Assembly (NCBI GenBank): GCA_900104565.1 | Contig: LT629952.1 | Coordinates: 1 to 64,000 of the forward strand | Direction: 5' to 3' | DNA: 64,000 nucleotides | DNA from: Ruminococcaceae bacterium Marseille-P2935 | GTDB taxonomy: Bacteria > Bacillota > Clostridia > Oscillospirales > Ruminococcaceae | Shown: positions 46,593 through 54,185 of the stretch, piece after piece | Layout: each line of letters starts with the position of its first letter | Position numbering within the stretch: position 1 is the stretch's first letter | Notes under the pieces: model-generated | The model's database searches: none | The model's input: only the letters and a program-made list of their open reading frames with translations | What the model was told of the DNA's origin: nothing | Program-made: the position numbers and the translations under genes

Positions 46593-47368
46593 TGATGGAA
46601 CCAGTCGAGCATATTTTTGATTCACACGCCCATTATGACAATGAACGCTTTGATCCTGACCGTGATGAGCTGTTGCAGGCAATGCATAAAAATGGCGTAG
46701 AATATATTTTCAACGCAGGCAATGAACCAGCGGCTAACCTGGTGGGTATTGCTTTGGCAGAGCAATATGACTTTGTATACTGCGGAACGGGTATCCATCC
46801 TCACGAGGCTGCCACAGTAACGCCGGATTATTTGGCCTTGCTTCAAAAGCAGCTGGAACACCCCAAGGTAAAAGCTTTGGGAGAGATTGGACTGGATTAT
46901 TATTACGATTTTTCCCCTCGAGAAGTGCAAAAGAAGGTGTTTGAAGAGCAGCTCATACTGGCCAAAGAGTTGGATGTACCGGTTATTATCCACGACAGGG
47001 ATGCTCACGAAGACACTATGATTTTGCTGAAAAAATACCAGCCGAAGGGAATTGTGCATTGTTTTTCCGGTTCGGCCGAAATGGCAAAAGAAATTTTAAA
47101 ATTAGGCATGTACATTGGATTTACCGGTGTTATCACCTTTAAAAATGCCCGCCGGGCATTGGAGGCATTAAAGGTTATTCCAACAGACCGATTGCTGCTT
47201 GAGACGGACTGCCCTTATATGGCGCCCGAGCCTTACCGGGGAAAGCGGTGTGAATCCTCTATGATTTGTGAAACAGCTGCTAAAATGGCTGAAATAAAAG
47301 GTCTTCCGTTGCAGCAGATGATTCAAATTACCTGTGAAAATGCATTGCAGATCTATAACATTAAGTAA
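46592..47368 (+). CDS. TatD family metal-dependent hydrolase
   Basis: A 258-residue TIM-barrel hydrolase with the TatD metal ligands: DSHAHYDNERF, GTGIHPHEA, GEIGLDYYYDFSPREVQ, VIIHDRDAHEDT, HCFSGSAEMAKE and LLETDCPYMAPEPYRGKR. TatD proteins act as 3'-5' DNases. The position after metG is classical for Firmicutes. The start overlaps the metG stop by one base; an ATG three bases later is also possible. Confidence 0.95.
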   Translation: MMEPVEHIFDSHAHYDNERFDPDRDELLQAMHKNGVEYIFNAGNEPAANLVGIALAEQYDFVYCGTGIHPHEAATVTPDYLALLQKQLEHPKVKALGEIGLDYYYDFSPREVQKKVFEEQLILAKELDVPVIIHDRDAHEDTMILLKKYQPKGIVHCFSGSAEMAKEILKLGMYIGFTGVITFKNARRALEALKVIPTDRLLLETDCPYMAPEPYRGKRCESSMICETAAKMAEIKGLPLQQMIQITCENALQIYNIK

Positions 47369-47370
47369 TC

Positions 47371-47397
47371 AAAAAGCCGCCCGATGGGCGGCTTTTT
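47371..47397 (+). terminator. Terminator of metG-tatD
   Basis: AAAAAGCCGCCC, GAT loop, GGGCGGCTTTTT: a perfect 12-base-pair stem. Confidence 0.93.
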
Positions 47398-47641
47398 AAT
47401 ATTTAACAAAACTATAATAACAGATAATATCTATCGTTATAGTCTACCCTCAAAATGACAAGCTTTAAAAACGAAGGCTTATGATACTTGTCCTAAATAT
47501 CATTTTACAAATCATGATGAGAATATGATACCCAAGGTAATTTACACGGTCATTAGGCCGTGGAACTGCCGTTTTATACTGATTTCTCAAAGCTCCGCCT
47601 TTTGGGGGTTACAAAAGGCCACGTCTATTTTGGGATAAATA

Positions 47642-48643
47642 TTATTGTATATTTTGCTTTTTCCAGAATGTTTTCACCTGTGCTGGAGTTAAAGATAAGG
47701 CAAAATCACGTTTTAACTCTAATAATTCTTTTAATTCATACACAATTTCAAATAATACTGCACGAACCTCAAATTCCTCTCTGGAATGGGGAAGATCTCT
47801 TTGCCGAAATCCTTTTTTCACTAAAGCCAGTTCTTCCAGGAGCTCAATGGAATTATTATATTCCGAAATAGATGAGGCAATTAGCCGAATATATTCAGCA
47901 ACCATGTAGGATTGACTCGGTACATAGGTGAGTCTTTCTAGATTATCTGCTATTCTTCGTACAATTTCCAATTGGTGGCTACGCAGCTGAACATATTGTA
48001 CATAATAGCTCATGTCATTAAAAAAAGTGTTGTTTCTGTACTGTTCTGCCCGCTTCCGCGCTTGTGCCAGCAGTCCGCCCATTTGGCTGATGCTTTGTTC
48101 AAGCGGAAGAGTAGTTTTTTGGTGTACTATTTTGCAGGCAATATCCTGCAGGATGTGCTGTAAAGCTGTTTCAATTTTTCGTTGGTCAGTGCGGATCTCA
48201 TGAATTTGTTTGGGCATATAAAGATTCATGAGAAAACCCATTACAATGCCAATTACCATTAGGATAAATTCGTTTAAAATCATTCCAGGAGAAATGTTCT
48301 TTGAAACCCAAAGGTGCAGGGTGAGTACAGTACTCATGGAAAGGCCGTCAGTTAACTGAAAAAATTGGCATACTGCGGTAAAAAAAAGAAGATAAGTCCC
48401 AAAGGCGGGAATGGTAAACCCCATAAAAGAAAAGGTGGTTACCGAAATAGCCAATGCAATTAAAAATGCCACCAACCGTTTGATAGCTAATGTAATGGTA
48501 TCACGACGTGTGTTTTGAATGCTTAATAACGTTATCGTGCACACAGCCGTACTGCTGTGCAGCCTAAGGCTGGTGGAAATAAACATGGCCGAAGTACAGC
48601 CTATTACAATTTTTAAAACTTTTATCCAGTTTATTTTTGGCAT
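47642..48643 (-). CDS. Aromatic acid exporter family protein (ArAE type)
   Basis: A 333-residue protein: four to five membrane segments in the first 150 residues (KIVIGCTSAMFISTSLRLHS, then YLLFFTAVCQFF) followed by a long cytosolic helical part with LEQSISQMGGLLAQARKRAE. This is the layout of the short Firmicute ArAE_1 proteins related to FUSC/YhfK exporters. Substrate unknown. A related FUSC-type gene lies about 0.95 kb upstream on the same strand. Confidence 0.85.
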   Translation of the reverse strand: MPKINWIKVLKIVIGCTSAMFISTSLRLHSSTAVCTITLLSIQNTRRDTITLAIKRLVAFLIALAISVTTFSFMGFTIPAFGTYLLFFTAVCQFFQLTDGLSMSTVLTLHLWVSKNISPGMILNEFILMVIGIVMGFLMNLYMPKQIHEIRTDQRKIETALQHILQDIACKIVHQKTTLPLEQSISQMGGLLAQARKRAEQYRNNTFFNDMSYYVQYVQLRSHQLEIVRRIADNLERLTYVPSQSYMVAEYIRLIASSISEYNNSIELLEELALVKKGFRQRDLPHSREEFEVRAVLFEIVYELKELLELKRDFALSLTPAQVKTFWKKQNIQ

Positions 48644-48707
48644 AAAAATTCCCCACTGTCTCTATTCCTTACAATTAGTATGAGCAGCAGGGCAGACGGA
48701 ATACCGC

Positions 48708-48932
48708 TTAAGAAGCGAAATCTTGTCCGGTAACTTCGTCAATGCTTTCCAAATCAATAATATATGTATTGCTTAATTTTTTGATTGCCTCAAAATGTAA
48801 ACAAGCCGGGAATTCCTCTCCCTGGTCATTTCCCCCCTCCATAATTGCTAGCTCTACGAAATCCGCCTGTGTATGACGGATATCGTCCAGAATTTTGACA
48901 AGTGACTCAATTTTTACTGTGATTTTTTTCAT
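48708..48932 (-). CDS. Uncharacterised 74-residue protein
   Basis: A small acidic soluble protein (MKKITVKIESLVKILDDIRH...) with no family recognised. AAAGGAAG lies nine bases before the ATG. Two sequences matching Spo0A boxes are found 80-200 bases upstream, so it may be made at the onset of sporulation (inference). A -10-like TATTAT is at 48976-48971 on the minus strand. Confidence 0.65.
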   Translation of the reverse strand: MKKITVKIESLVKILDDIRHTQADFVELAIMEGGNDQGEEFPACLHFEAIKKLSNTYIIDLESIDEVTGQDFAS

Positions 48933-49014
48933 TTTTTTAGCTTCCTTTCTTGTTTTTTTCCAACGAAAACATAATACTACAAAACAATTGAAAAGATTGA
49001 CGTATCGTGAGAGA

Positions 49015-49026
49015 TTTTGTCGAAAA
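49015..49026 (+). promoter_or_regulatory. Putative Spo0A box 1
   Basis: TTTTGTCGAAAA contains the full TTTGTCGAA core bound by phosphorylated Spo0A. It is about 40 bases upstream of the -10-like TATTAT of the 74-residue gene (minus strand), a usual place for an activator site. Confidence 0.6.
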
Positions 49027-49125
49027 GAAAATATTGGTAAGATCTACAAACCATATTTAAATAATACCAGTTTTTTTTACTAAGCCAACAATTTTTCTTT
49101 CTATAATTTACATAAAAAACCTATA

Positions 49126-49137
49126 TTCGACAAAAAA
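49126..49137 (-). promoter_or_regulatory. Putative Spo0A box 2
   Basis: TTTTTTGTCGAA on the minus strand, a second perfect core, 110 bases from the first. The rest of the gap 48933-49284 is AT-rich with no gene. Confidence 0.55.
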
Positions 49138-49284
49138 CTTAACTTGTATTAAAAATAGCAGTTAAGCGTAAATTTTTAAATATTTTTTGCATGTAACCTA
49201 TTGAACATATTATGAAAAATGTGTTTAGGACGAAAGACAATAATTTTCCAGTCAATTAAAAAACTAGATGAGCAGTCGAAAAAA

Positions 49285-49461
49285 TTAGCTTGTCTTCTGC
49301 TGATCACATAGTTTTTCGCTAAGCACCTTTTTAGCGGCTATGGTTGCTAAAGTGTCACCTATTTGAAGAAAAATGCTGCTTAACAAATCAATTTCATCCG
49401 TATTTCGTCCATCAGCTAGAGCACTAGCCAACGCTGTGATTGCATAAAGGCACGGATCCAT
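49285..49461 (-). CDS. Small 58-residue protein (DUF6774-like)
   Basis: Translation gives MDPCLYAITALASALADGRN and later LLSSIFLQIGDTLATIAAKK. The pattern of a CxxA..TALA..LA segment, an E(I/L)xLL..xFxQ(L/I)GDTLATI core and a charged tail fits a family of very small clostridial proteins (probably DUF6774; function unknown). AAGGTGAGG lies ahead of the ATG. It is too short for ordinary ORF cut-offs. It lies between the two aromatic-acid-exporter-type genes on the same strand. Confidence 0.72.
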   Translation of the reverse strand: MDPCLYAITALASALADGRNTDEIDLLSSIFLQIGDTLATIAAKKVLSEKLCDQQKTS

Positions 49462-49544
49462 CTATTATCACCTCACCTTAGAATATGTTAAAATAATTTG
49501 TTTGTGAGTATTGTAAAACAAGGGGAAATTTACTTTACTTATAA

Positions 49545-49580
49545 AAAATACCCGCACAGCTTTGCTGTGTGGGTATTTTT
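49545..49580. terminator. Terminator after the FUSC-type gene
   Basis: AATACCCGCACAGC and GCTGTGTGGGTATT form a stem around TTT, with A-run and T-run on each side. It ends the minus-strand gene at 49589. Confidence 0.88.
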
Positions 49581-49588
49581 GCATTATT

Positions 49589-50128
49589 TTAGAAAATTGC
49601 CGCCTTTTTGTGCCGGGCAAGTTTTGGGTTTTGTTCATGCGGCGAAGGTAGTATAGCATTGATTACCAAACTGCACAGAACACCCGCCCCGGTATCAATA
49701 ATCCTGGCAATGGTATAGGGGATATACATTTCTGCGGCCTGGGTAAAAATTACTACAAAATAAACAACTGTACTTGGCTGGACAGCGCTGTTTGCACCGA
49801 ATATCAAATTAATATAAATGGTGAGAAAGGCTCCGATGATGAGAAAAACGTAGTTTGGTATTCCGAAAGGAGTATTATGATAAAGCCAATAAAAAGGTAT
49901 CACAACCAATCCCCCAAGCAGCGTACCGACAAAACGATTTCCTCCATGCTTAATTCCCTCACTAAAAAAACTGCCCATGCCGTATACAGCACCAATACAG
50001 GCAAAACAAGGATTTCTTCCGCCTAAAGCAAAATCATATGTAATGGCAACTAAGAAAACCGATATTAATGTTTTAATAATGCGGCTCCCGATTTTGGGGA
50101 AAGCAAAGGATTTTAACTTTTCTAACAT
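49589..50128 (-). CDS. FUSC-family / aromatic acid exporter-like membrane protein
   Basis: A 179-residue protein with about five membrane segments (KTLISVFLVAITYDFALGG; ACIGAVYGMGSFFSEGIKHG, then GNRFVGTLLGGL). It corresponds to the membrane domain of ArAE/FUSC exporters without the cytosolic helical part. ATG 50128 has GAGG eight bases ahead, so it is used rather than the ATG at 50146. Substrate unknown. Confidence 0.85.
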   Translation of the reverse strand: MLEKLKSFAFPKIGSRIIKTLISVFLVAITYDFALGGRNPCFACIGAVYGMGSFFSEGIKHGGNRFVGTLLGGLVVIPFYWLYHNTPFGIPNYVFLIIGAFLTIYINLIFGANSAVQPSTVVYFVVIFTQAAEMYIPYTIARIIDTGAGVLCSLVINAILPSPHEQNPKLARHKKAAIF

Positions 50129-50820
50129 GTTTTTTCCTCGATTCATGTCTGTGTTTTCAGTTTTATATGGGCTTCAATAAGAAACTAACAACAGTTAGGG
50201 GGATAATAGGCCAATTGCCGCACACATAGTTGAGCTTGTACAGATAGGAGAGCCCCTGATAAAGATGAAGAAAGCCCAACCATGGGTCAGCTATAAGAAA
50301 GTTGCAGTATTGAAAATGATGTGGATGGGACTATTATGATCCAATCAACCTACCGAAAGAAATCATAACGGGGAGCAATTTCAGAATACATTAATTTATA
50401 TGGTAAAAATATTGTGAAAGCATTAGTGAGTTAACAAACAACTGGATACTGTGGACTCAGTGTATAAAATTAGGAAGAAATGCAGCTGCATATTAATGAA
50501 ATTATAAAAGAAGTGAGCAAAAACAGCCAAATAAAATGACCTAAGTCCTAGCAGAGATAAGCGAAATAAATATGACCAATGTAAAATTTGCAATAAGGAT
50601 AGTAGGTTTTATTCCGACATAGCAGAGAAATGATGAAGTTTGTCAAAAAGTAATGAAGTGTGTTTATAATCGACGTAAAAAAATACGCCCCCGAAAGGAC
50701 GTACTTAATTGCGGTGGAGTCCATAAGCAAAGCAAACGGAGAACAATTCCCACATAACAGGCCCCCAGCGATCGCCCCCCAATAGGGCGGGAGCTGAAGA
50801 AAAGCACTGCCAGAAATGTT
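50129..50820. other. Large intergenic region, apparently empty
   Basis: About 690 bases without any frame or RNA that can be supported. It is A-rich in the middle. TTTGTCAAAAA near 50640 resembles a Spo0A box of the TGTCAAA form but has no gene in position. Confidence 0.5.
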
Positions 50821-51096
50821 TTATTTACGGAAACAATCGCTGCAATAGATCGGGCGGTCATTGCGGGGTTCAAAAGGAACCTGGCATTGTTTACCGCACT
50901 CAGAGCATACCGCGCTGTACATTTGACGCTCACCGCGGCCTCCGTTAGAGGAACCCCTCTTGCGGGCGTCGCGGCAGGGTTTGCAGCGCTGAGGTTCGTT
51001 GGTGAATCCTTTTTCTGCAAAAAATTCCTGCTCATTAGCAGTAAAGGTGAAATTCTGGCCGCAATCCTTGCAGGCAATGGTTTTGTCTTGGAACAT
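50821..51096 (-). CDS. Zinc-ribbon protein with two Cys4 modules
   Basis: A 91-residue protein: MFQDKTIACKDCGQNFTFTA, EQEFFAEKGFTNEPQRCKPC (first CxxC...CxxC ribbon) and AVCSECGKQCQVPFEPRNDR, PIYCSDCF (second). The first part is the probable zinc-ribbon family (zf-trcl type) common in Firmicutes and Chloroflexi; role unknown, perhaps nucleic-acid binding. ATG 51096 has AAAGAGG five to six bases ahead; the frame is open much further upstream, but without support. Confidence 0.88.
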   Translation of the reverse strand: MFQDKTIACKDCGQNFTFTANEQEFFAEKGFTNEPQRCKPCRDARKRGSSNGGRGERQMYSAVCSECGKQCQVPFEPRNDRPIYCSDCFRK

Positions 51097-51482
51097 GTAA
51101 TACCTCTTTAAAATTAGTTCGCCTTGTATGGCGATTCTTAAAGTATACACTCCTATATGTAAAAAGTCAACAAAGATTTTCAAGAAAAATTGGATAGGAA
51201 AATGATTGCCTAAATTGTTAATAAAGGTGCATTGATAGGCTGAAAGCTTTGAAAGTGCGGAAGGCATAACAGGCTATTACCCATACACCTGAATATAAGG
51301 TGATGATAAAGGCTGAGATATGTTATGCATACAAATTTTCGGGGGCTGTGTAAGTTTTGACAGGTATAGGCGGTTTCATGATAGAATGTAAATTTTATTC
51401 TAATCCATTCCCCACTGGAATTTTTACAACTTCGGGAAGATACGGCTGTATTCTTCATAACAGGAAGTTTCAGCCTATTGGG
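51097..51482. other. Intergenic region upstream of the zinc-ribbon gene
   Basis: No gene, RNA or clear promoter is recognised. Confidence 0.45.
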
Positions 51483-51624
51483 CTATACATTATTCACACC
51501 GTAACATTTTGTTTCCTTTTCCAGCTCTTCAGCCTGCTCTAAGTTTTCACCTATGACAAACACATAATGACCTTTTTTGTTCGGGTATTCTTTCCATTAT
51601 CCTTGCTGCCAGCTTTCTCCCCAT
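51483..51624 (-). pseudogene. Possible frameshifted coding relic
   Basis: Minus-strand translation gives MGRKLAARIMERIPEQK in one frame and, after a run of six A residues, KKGHYVFVIGENLEQAEELE in another, ending in TAG. Both halves look protein-like and join naturally across the A-tract, suggesting a gene fragment with one frameshift. The family is not recognised. Confidence 0.27.
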
Positions 51625-51772
51625 TGTCCGCTATTGTTTATACCGAACGCGCTGATGGCTGTCTTTATGCAGCGAGTCAATGCTAATATTTTGATCCTGT
51701 ACCGCTTGAACATTACTATTGTTAAAAATCCCATTTAGCTTAATAGGTAAAAACAAAATCATACAGTCTATA

Positions 51773-51801
51773 TTGACTTTTTCAAAACTAACGCATATAC
51801 T
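51773..51801 (+). promoter_or_regulatory. Promoter of the ars operon
   Basis: TTGACT (51773-51778), exactly 17 bases, TATACT (51796-51801). Transcript start expected near 51808, inside the ArsR operator. Confidence 0.78.
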
Positions 51802-51823
51802 ACATATAGAAATAATTCTATGT
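51802..51823 (+). promoter_or_regulatory. Putative ArsR operator
   Basis: An imperfect inverted repeat, ACATATAGAA and TTCTATGT around ATAA, directly after the -10 element and before the arsR ribosome binding site. The position fits repression by ArsR. Confidence 0.6.
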
Positions 51824-51834
51824 GAGGTTGTCCG

Positions 51835-52143
51835 ATGGAACAGAAATACATTCAAAACGCTAAAATTTTAAAAGCGCTGTCTGACCCAAAGCGGCTGAAA
51901 ATTGTTGATATGCTTTCTTGTGGGGAACTGTGTGCCTGCAAAATTTTAGAGGAATTTCATATTACACAGCCGACCTTATCCCACGACATGAAGGTGCTGA
52001 TTGCAGCTGGTATTGTTGTTGCAAGACCAGAAGGTAAATGGATACATTATTCGCTGAACAGTGAAAATTTGCACAATTTTTATAACCAGTTGGGGATAAT
52101 ATTTTCCTCTAAACCAGATTGTATTTGCCACCGCAAGGTATAA
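51835..52143 (+). CDS. arsR: ArsR-family metalloid-sensing repressor
   Basis: A 102-residue winged-helix repressor expected to leave the DNA when arsenite binds. It has the N-terminal KALSDPKRLKIVDML, the metal-site helix ELCACKILE (Cys 33 and 35) and the recognition helix TQPTLSHDMKVL. A C-terminal CIC (Cys 96, 98) could add thiol ligands. GAGG lies seven to eight bases ahead of the ATG. It is the first gene of the arsenic operon and has its own operator. Confidence 0.94.
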   Translation: MEQKYIQNAKILKALSDPKRLKIVDMLSCGELCACKILEEFHITQPTLSHDMKVLIAAGIVVARPEGKWIHYSLNSENLHNFYNQLGIIFSSKPDCICHRKV

Positions 52144-52258
52144 AACATAGTTGTTTTTTATTTATTAGATACTGGTGTTATGTTCTAAATAGAACAGATG
52201 CCGGTAAGAAACTTACAAGATAGATAGAAAAAATTCAATATGATTGGGGCGTAATTTT

Positions 52259-53323
52259 ATGAAAGCAACAAAGCAGGAGGAGATTGTTTTTTTTCAAAAG
52301 TATTTGACTGTTTGGGTAATTCTTTGCATGGCTGCAGGTGTACTGATCGGAAAATATTTACCCGCAATTCCCACTTTTTTAAACCAATTTGAATATGCCA
52401 GGGTTTCTATTCCAATGGCAATCCTCATTTGGTTAATGATTTACCCTATGATGATGAAAGTGAACTTTCAAAGCATCAAAAATGTCGGTAAAAACCCGAA
52501 AGGTTTATTTGTTACATGGGTCGTTAATTGGCTTATTAAACCGTTCACTATGTACGTTATTTCGTCACTGTTTTTCTTTGTTTTATTCAAAGCTTTTATC
52601 ACCCCGGAGTTAGCGACGGAATACCTGGCAGGCGCGGTACTATTAGGAGCGGCTCCCTGTACCGCTATGGTATTTGTATGGAGTACGCTAACCCATGGCA
52701 GTCCTGCCTACACTGTAGTACAGGTGGCTACCAATGATCTTATTATTCTTGTGGCGTTTGTACCAATAGTAAAATTTCTGCTGGGTGTATCCAATGTCGT
52801 GGTACCGTGGGAAACTCTGGTATTGTCAGTTGCATTGTTTGTGGTAATTCCACTGGCTGGTGGAATGCTGACTAGGACACTAATCATAAAAAAGAAAGGT
52901 TCAGATTATTTCGAGAATACTTTTATTAAAAAGTTTGACGGCGTTACAACAGTAGGTTTATTATTAACGCTTGTGCTGGTGTTTGCCTTTCAAGGGGAAA
53001 CGATTCTCCGTAACCCATTACACATTATTCTAATTGCCGTGCCGCTCATTCTTCAGACGTTTCTTATTTTCTTTATTGCCTATTTTGCTGCACGTTTGCT
53101 TAAACTTCCGTTTAGCATTTCTGCACCTGCCGGAATGATTGGTGCTTCAAACTTCTTTGAACTGTCGGTAGCTGTAGCAATTGCACTGTTTGGCACCAGC
53201 TCTGCCGCTGCGCTGGCAACTACCGTTGGGGTTTTAACAGAGGTTCCGGTAATGTTGATTCTTGTAAAAATTGCAAACAAAACACAAGGATGGTTTCCAA
53301 AAGAGGGTGAAAGCAGTGTCTAA
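52259..53323 (+). CDS. acr3: Arsenite efflux permease, ACR3 type
   Basis: A 354-residue, ten-helix membrane protein that exports arsenite. ACR3 features are GAAPCTAMVFVWSTLTHGSP with the essential Cys, ATNDLIILVAFVP, and GASNFFELSVAVAIALFG. ATG 52259 is used, with GGGG about ten bases ahead; the frame is open from a TTG at 52244. The end overlaps the next gene by eight bases. With ArsA downstream, export may be ATP-driven. Confidence 0.95.
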   Translation: MKATKQEEIVFFQKYLTVWVILCMAAGVLIGKYLPAIPTFLNQFEYARVSIPMAILIWLMIYPMMMKVNFQSIKNVGKNPKGLFVTWVVNWLIKPFTMYVISSLFFFVLFKAFITPELATEYLAGAVLLGAAPCTAMVFVWSTLTHGSPAYTVVQVATNDLIILVAFVPIVKFLLGVSNVVVPWETLVLSVALFVVIPLAGGMLTRTLIIKKKGSDYFENTFIKKFDGVTTVGLLLTLVLVFAFQGETILRNPLHIILIAVPLILQTFLIFFIAYFAARLLKLPFSISAPAGMIGASNFFELSVAVAIALFGTSSAAALATTVGVLTEVPVMLILVKIANKTQGWFPKEGESSV

Positions 53324-54185
53324 ACAAATGAAAATTGATTTTTTGTACCTCGACTTGAATACCTGCGACCGCTGTATGGCAACTGACGGCACTTTACAAG
53401 AGGCCCTTAGGGAACTTTCCGGAGTATTGAATACACTGGGGTATACCGTAACAGTTAATAAAGTTAATATTACTTCCAGAAAACTTGCGGAGCAGTACCA
53501 TTTTTTTAGCTCTCCAACCATTTTAGTAAACGGCCACGATATCTGCGGCAGCATTACCGAAAACAACTGCTGCAGCTGCGGTGCAATTTGTGGCGACAAT
53601 GTTAGCTGCCGTACTTTTACTTATATGGGAGAAACCTATGATCAGCCACCTAAACCTATGCTGATAGACGGCATTCTACGTATAATTTATCAACAACCTC
53701 CAAATAAAAAAACGCCCTACACATTGCCTGCTAATTTAGAGCACTTCTTTAAGGGGCGCGATTCCAAAGTAAATTTAATGAAAGAAGGGATTCCCGTGAA
53801 AAAAACTATGCAAATATTTGAACCCGCTATGTGCTGCCCCACTGGACTTTGCGGCGTAGGTATTGACCCCGAGCTGCTGCGCATTTCTACTGTACTCGAT
53901 ACATTAAAAAAGAATGGTATAATCGTCGACCGTTTCAACCTTAACAGTACGCCGATAGAGTTTGTGAACAACAAGGTTGTGAACGACTTTATCAACGATA
54001 AAGGAGCGGAAGGTCTTCCTGTTATTCTGTTAGATGGCAAACTTGTTCTCTGGGGCAGATACCCTACTAATTTGGAGTTTGCCAAGTGGTTGGGTTTGCC
54101 AACCGACCTGCTCGCTAAACCGTCTGCCAAAGTGAAACCGGTTAAAAAATCTGGGGGCTGCGGCTGTAAGGGGGGATGTTGTTAA
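53316..54185 (+). CDS. DUF2703-ArsD fusion, arsenic metallochaperone
   Basis: A 289-residue protein joining two usually separate ars proteins. Residues 1-135 are a DUF2703 thioredoxin-like domain (YLDLNTCDRCMATDG with Cys 17 and 20; NNCCSCGAICG). Residues from about 165 on are ArsD: MQIFEPAMCCPTGLCG with Cys 173, 174 and 179, the arsenite-transfer cysteines, and a C-terminal Cys-rich tail GGCGCKGGCC. ArsD hands arsenite to ArsA. GTG 53316 has GAGGG eight bases ahead and overlaps acr3 by eight bases. A GTG at 53796 with AGAAGGGA ahead could start a stand-alone ArsD. Confidence 0.9.
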   Translation: MSKQMKIDFLYLDLNTCDRCMATDGTLQEALRELSGVLNTLGYTVTVNKVNITSRKLAEQYHFFSSPTILVNGHDICGSITENNCCSCGAICGDNVSCRTFTYMGETYDQPPKPMLIDGILRIIYQQPPNKKTPYTLPANLEHFFKGRDSKVNLMKEGIPVKKTMQIFEPAMCCPTGLCGVGIDPELLRISTVLDTLKKNGIIVDRFNLNSTPIEFVNNKVVNDFINDKGAEGLPVILLDGKLVLWGRYPTNLEFAKWLGLPTDLLAKPSAKVKPVKKSGGCGCKGGCC

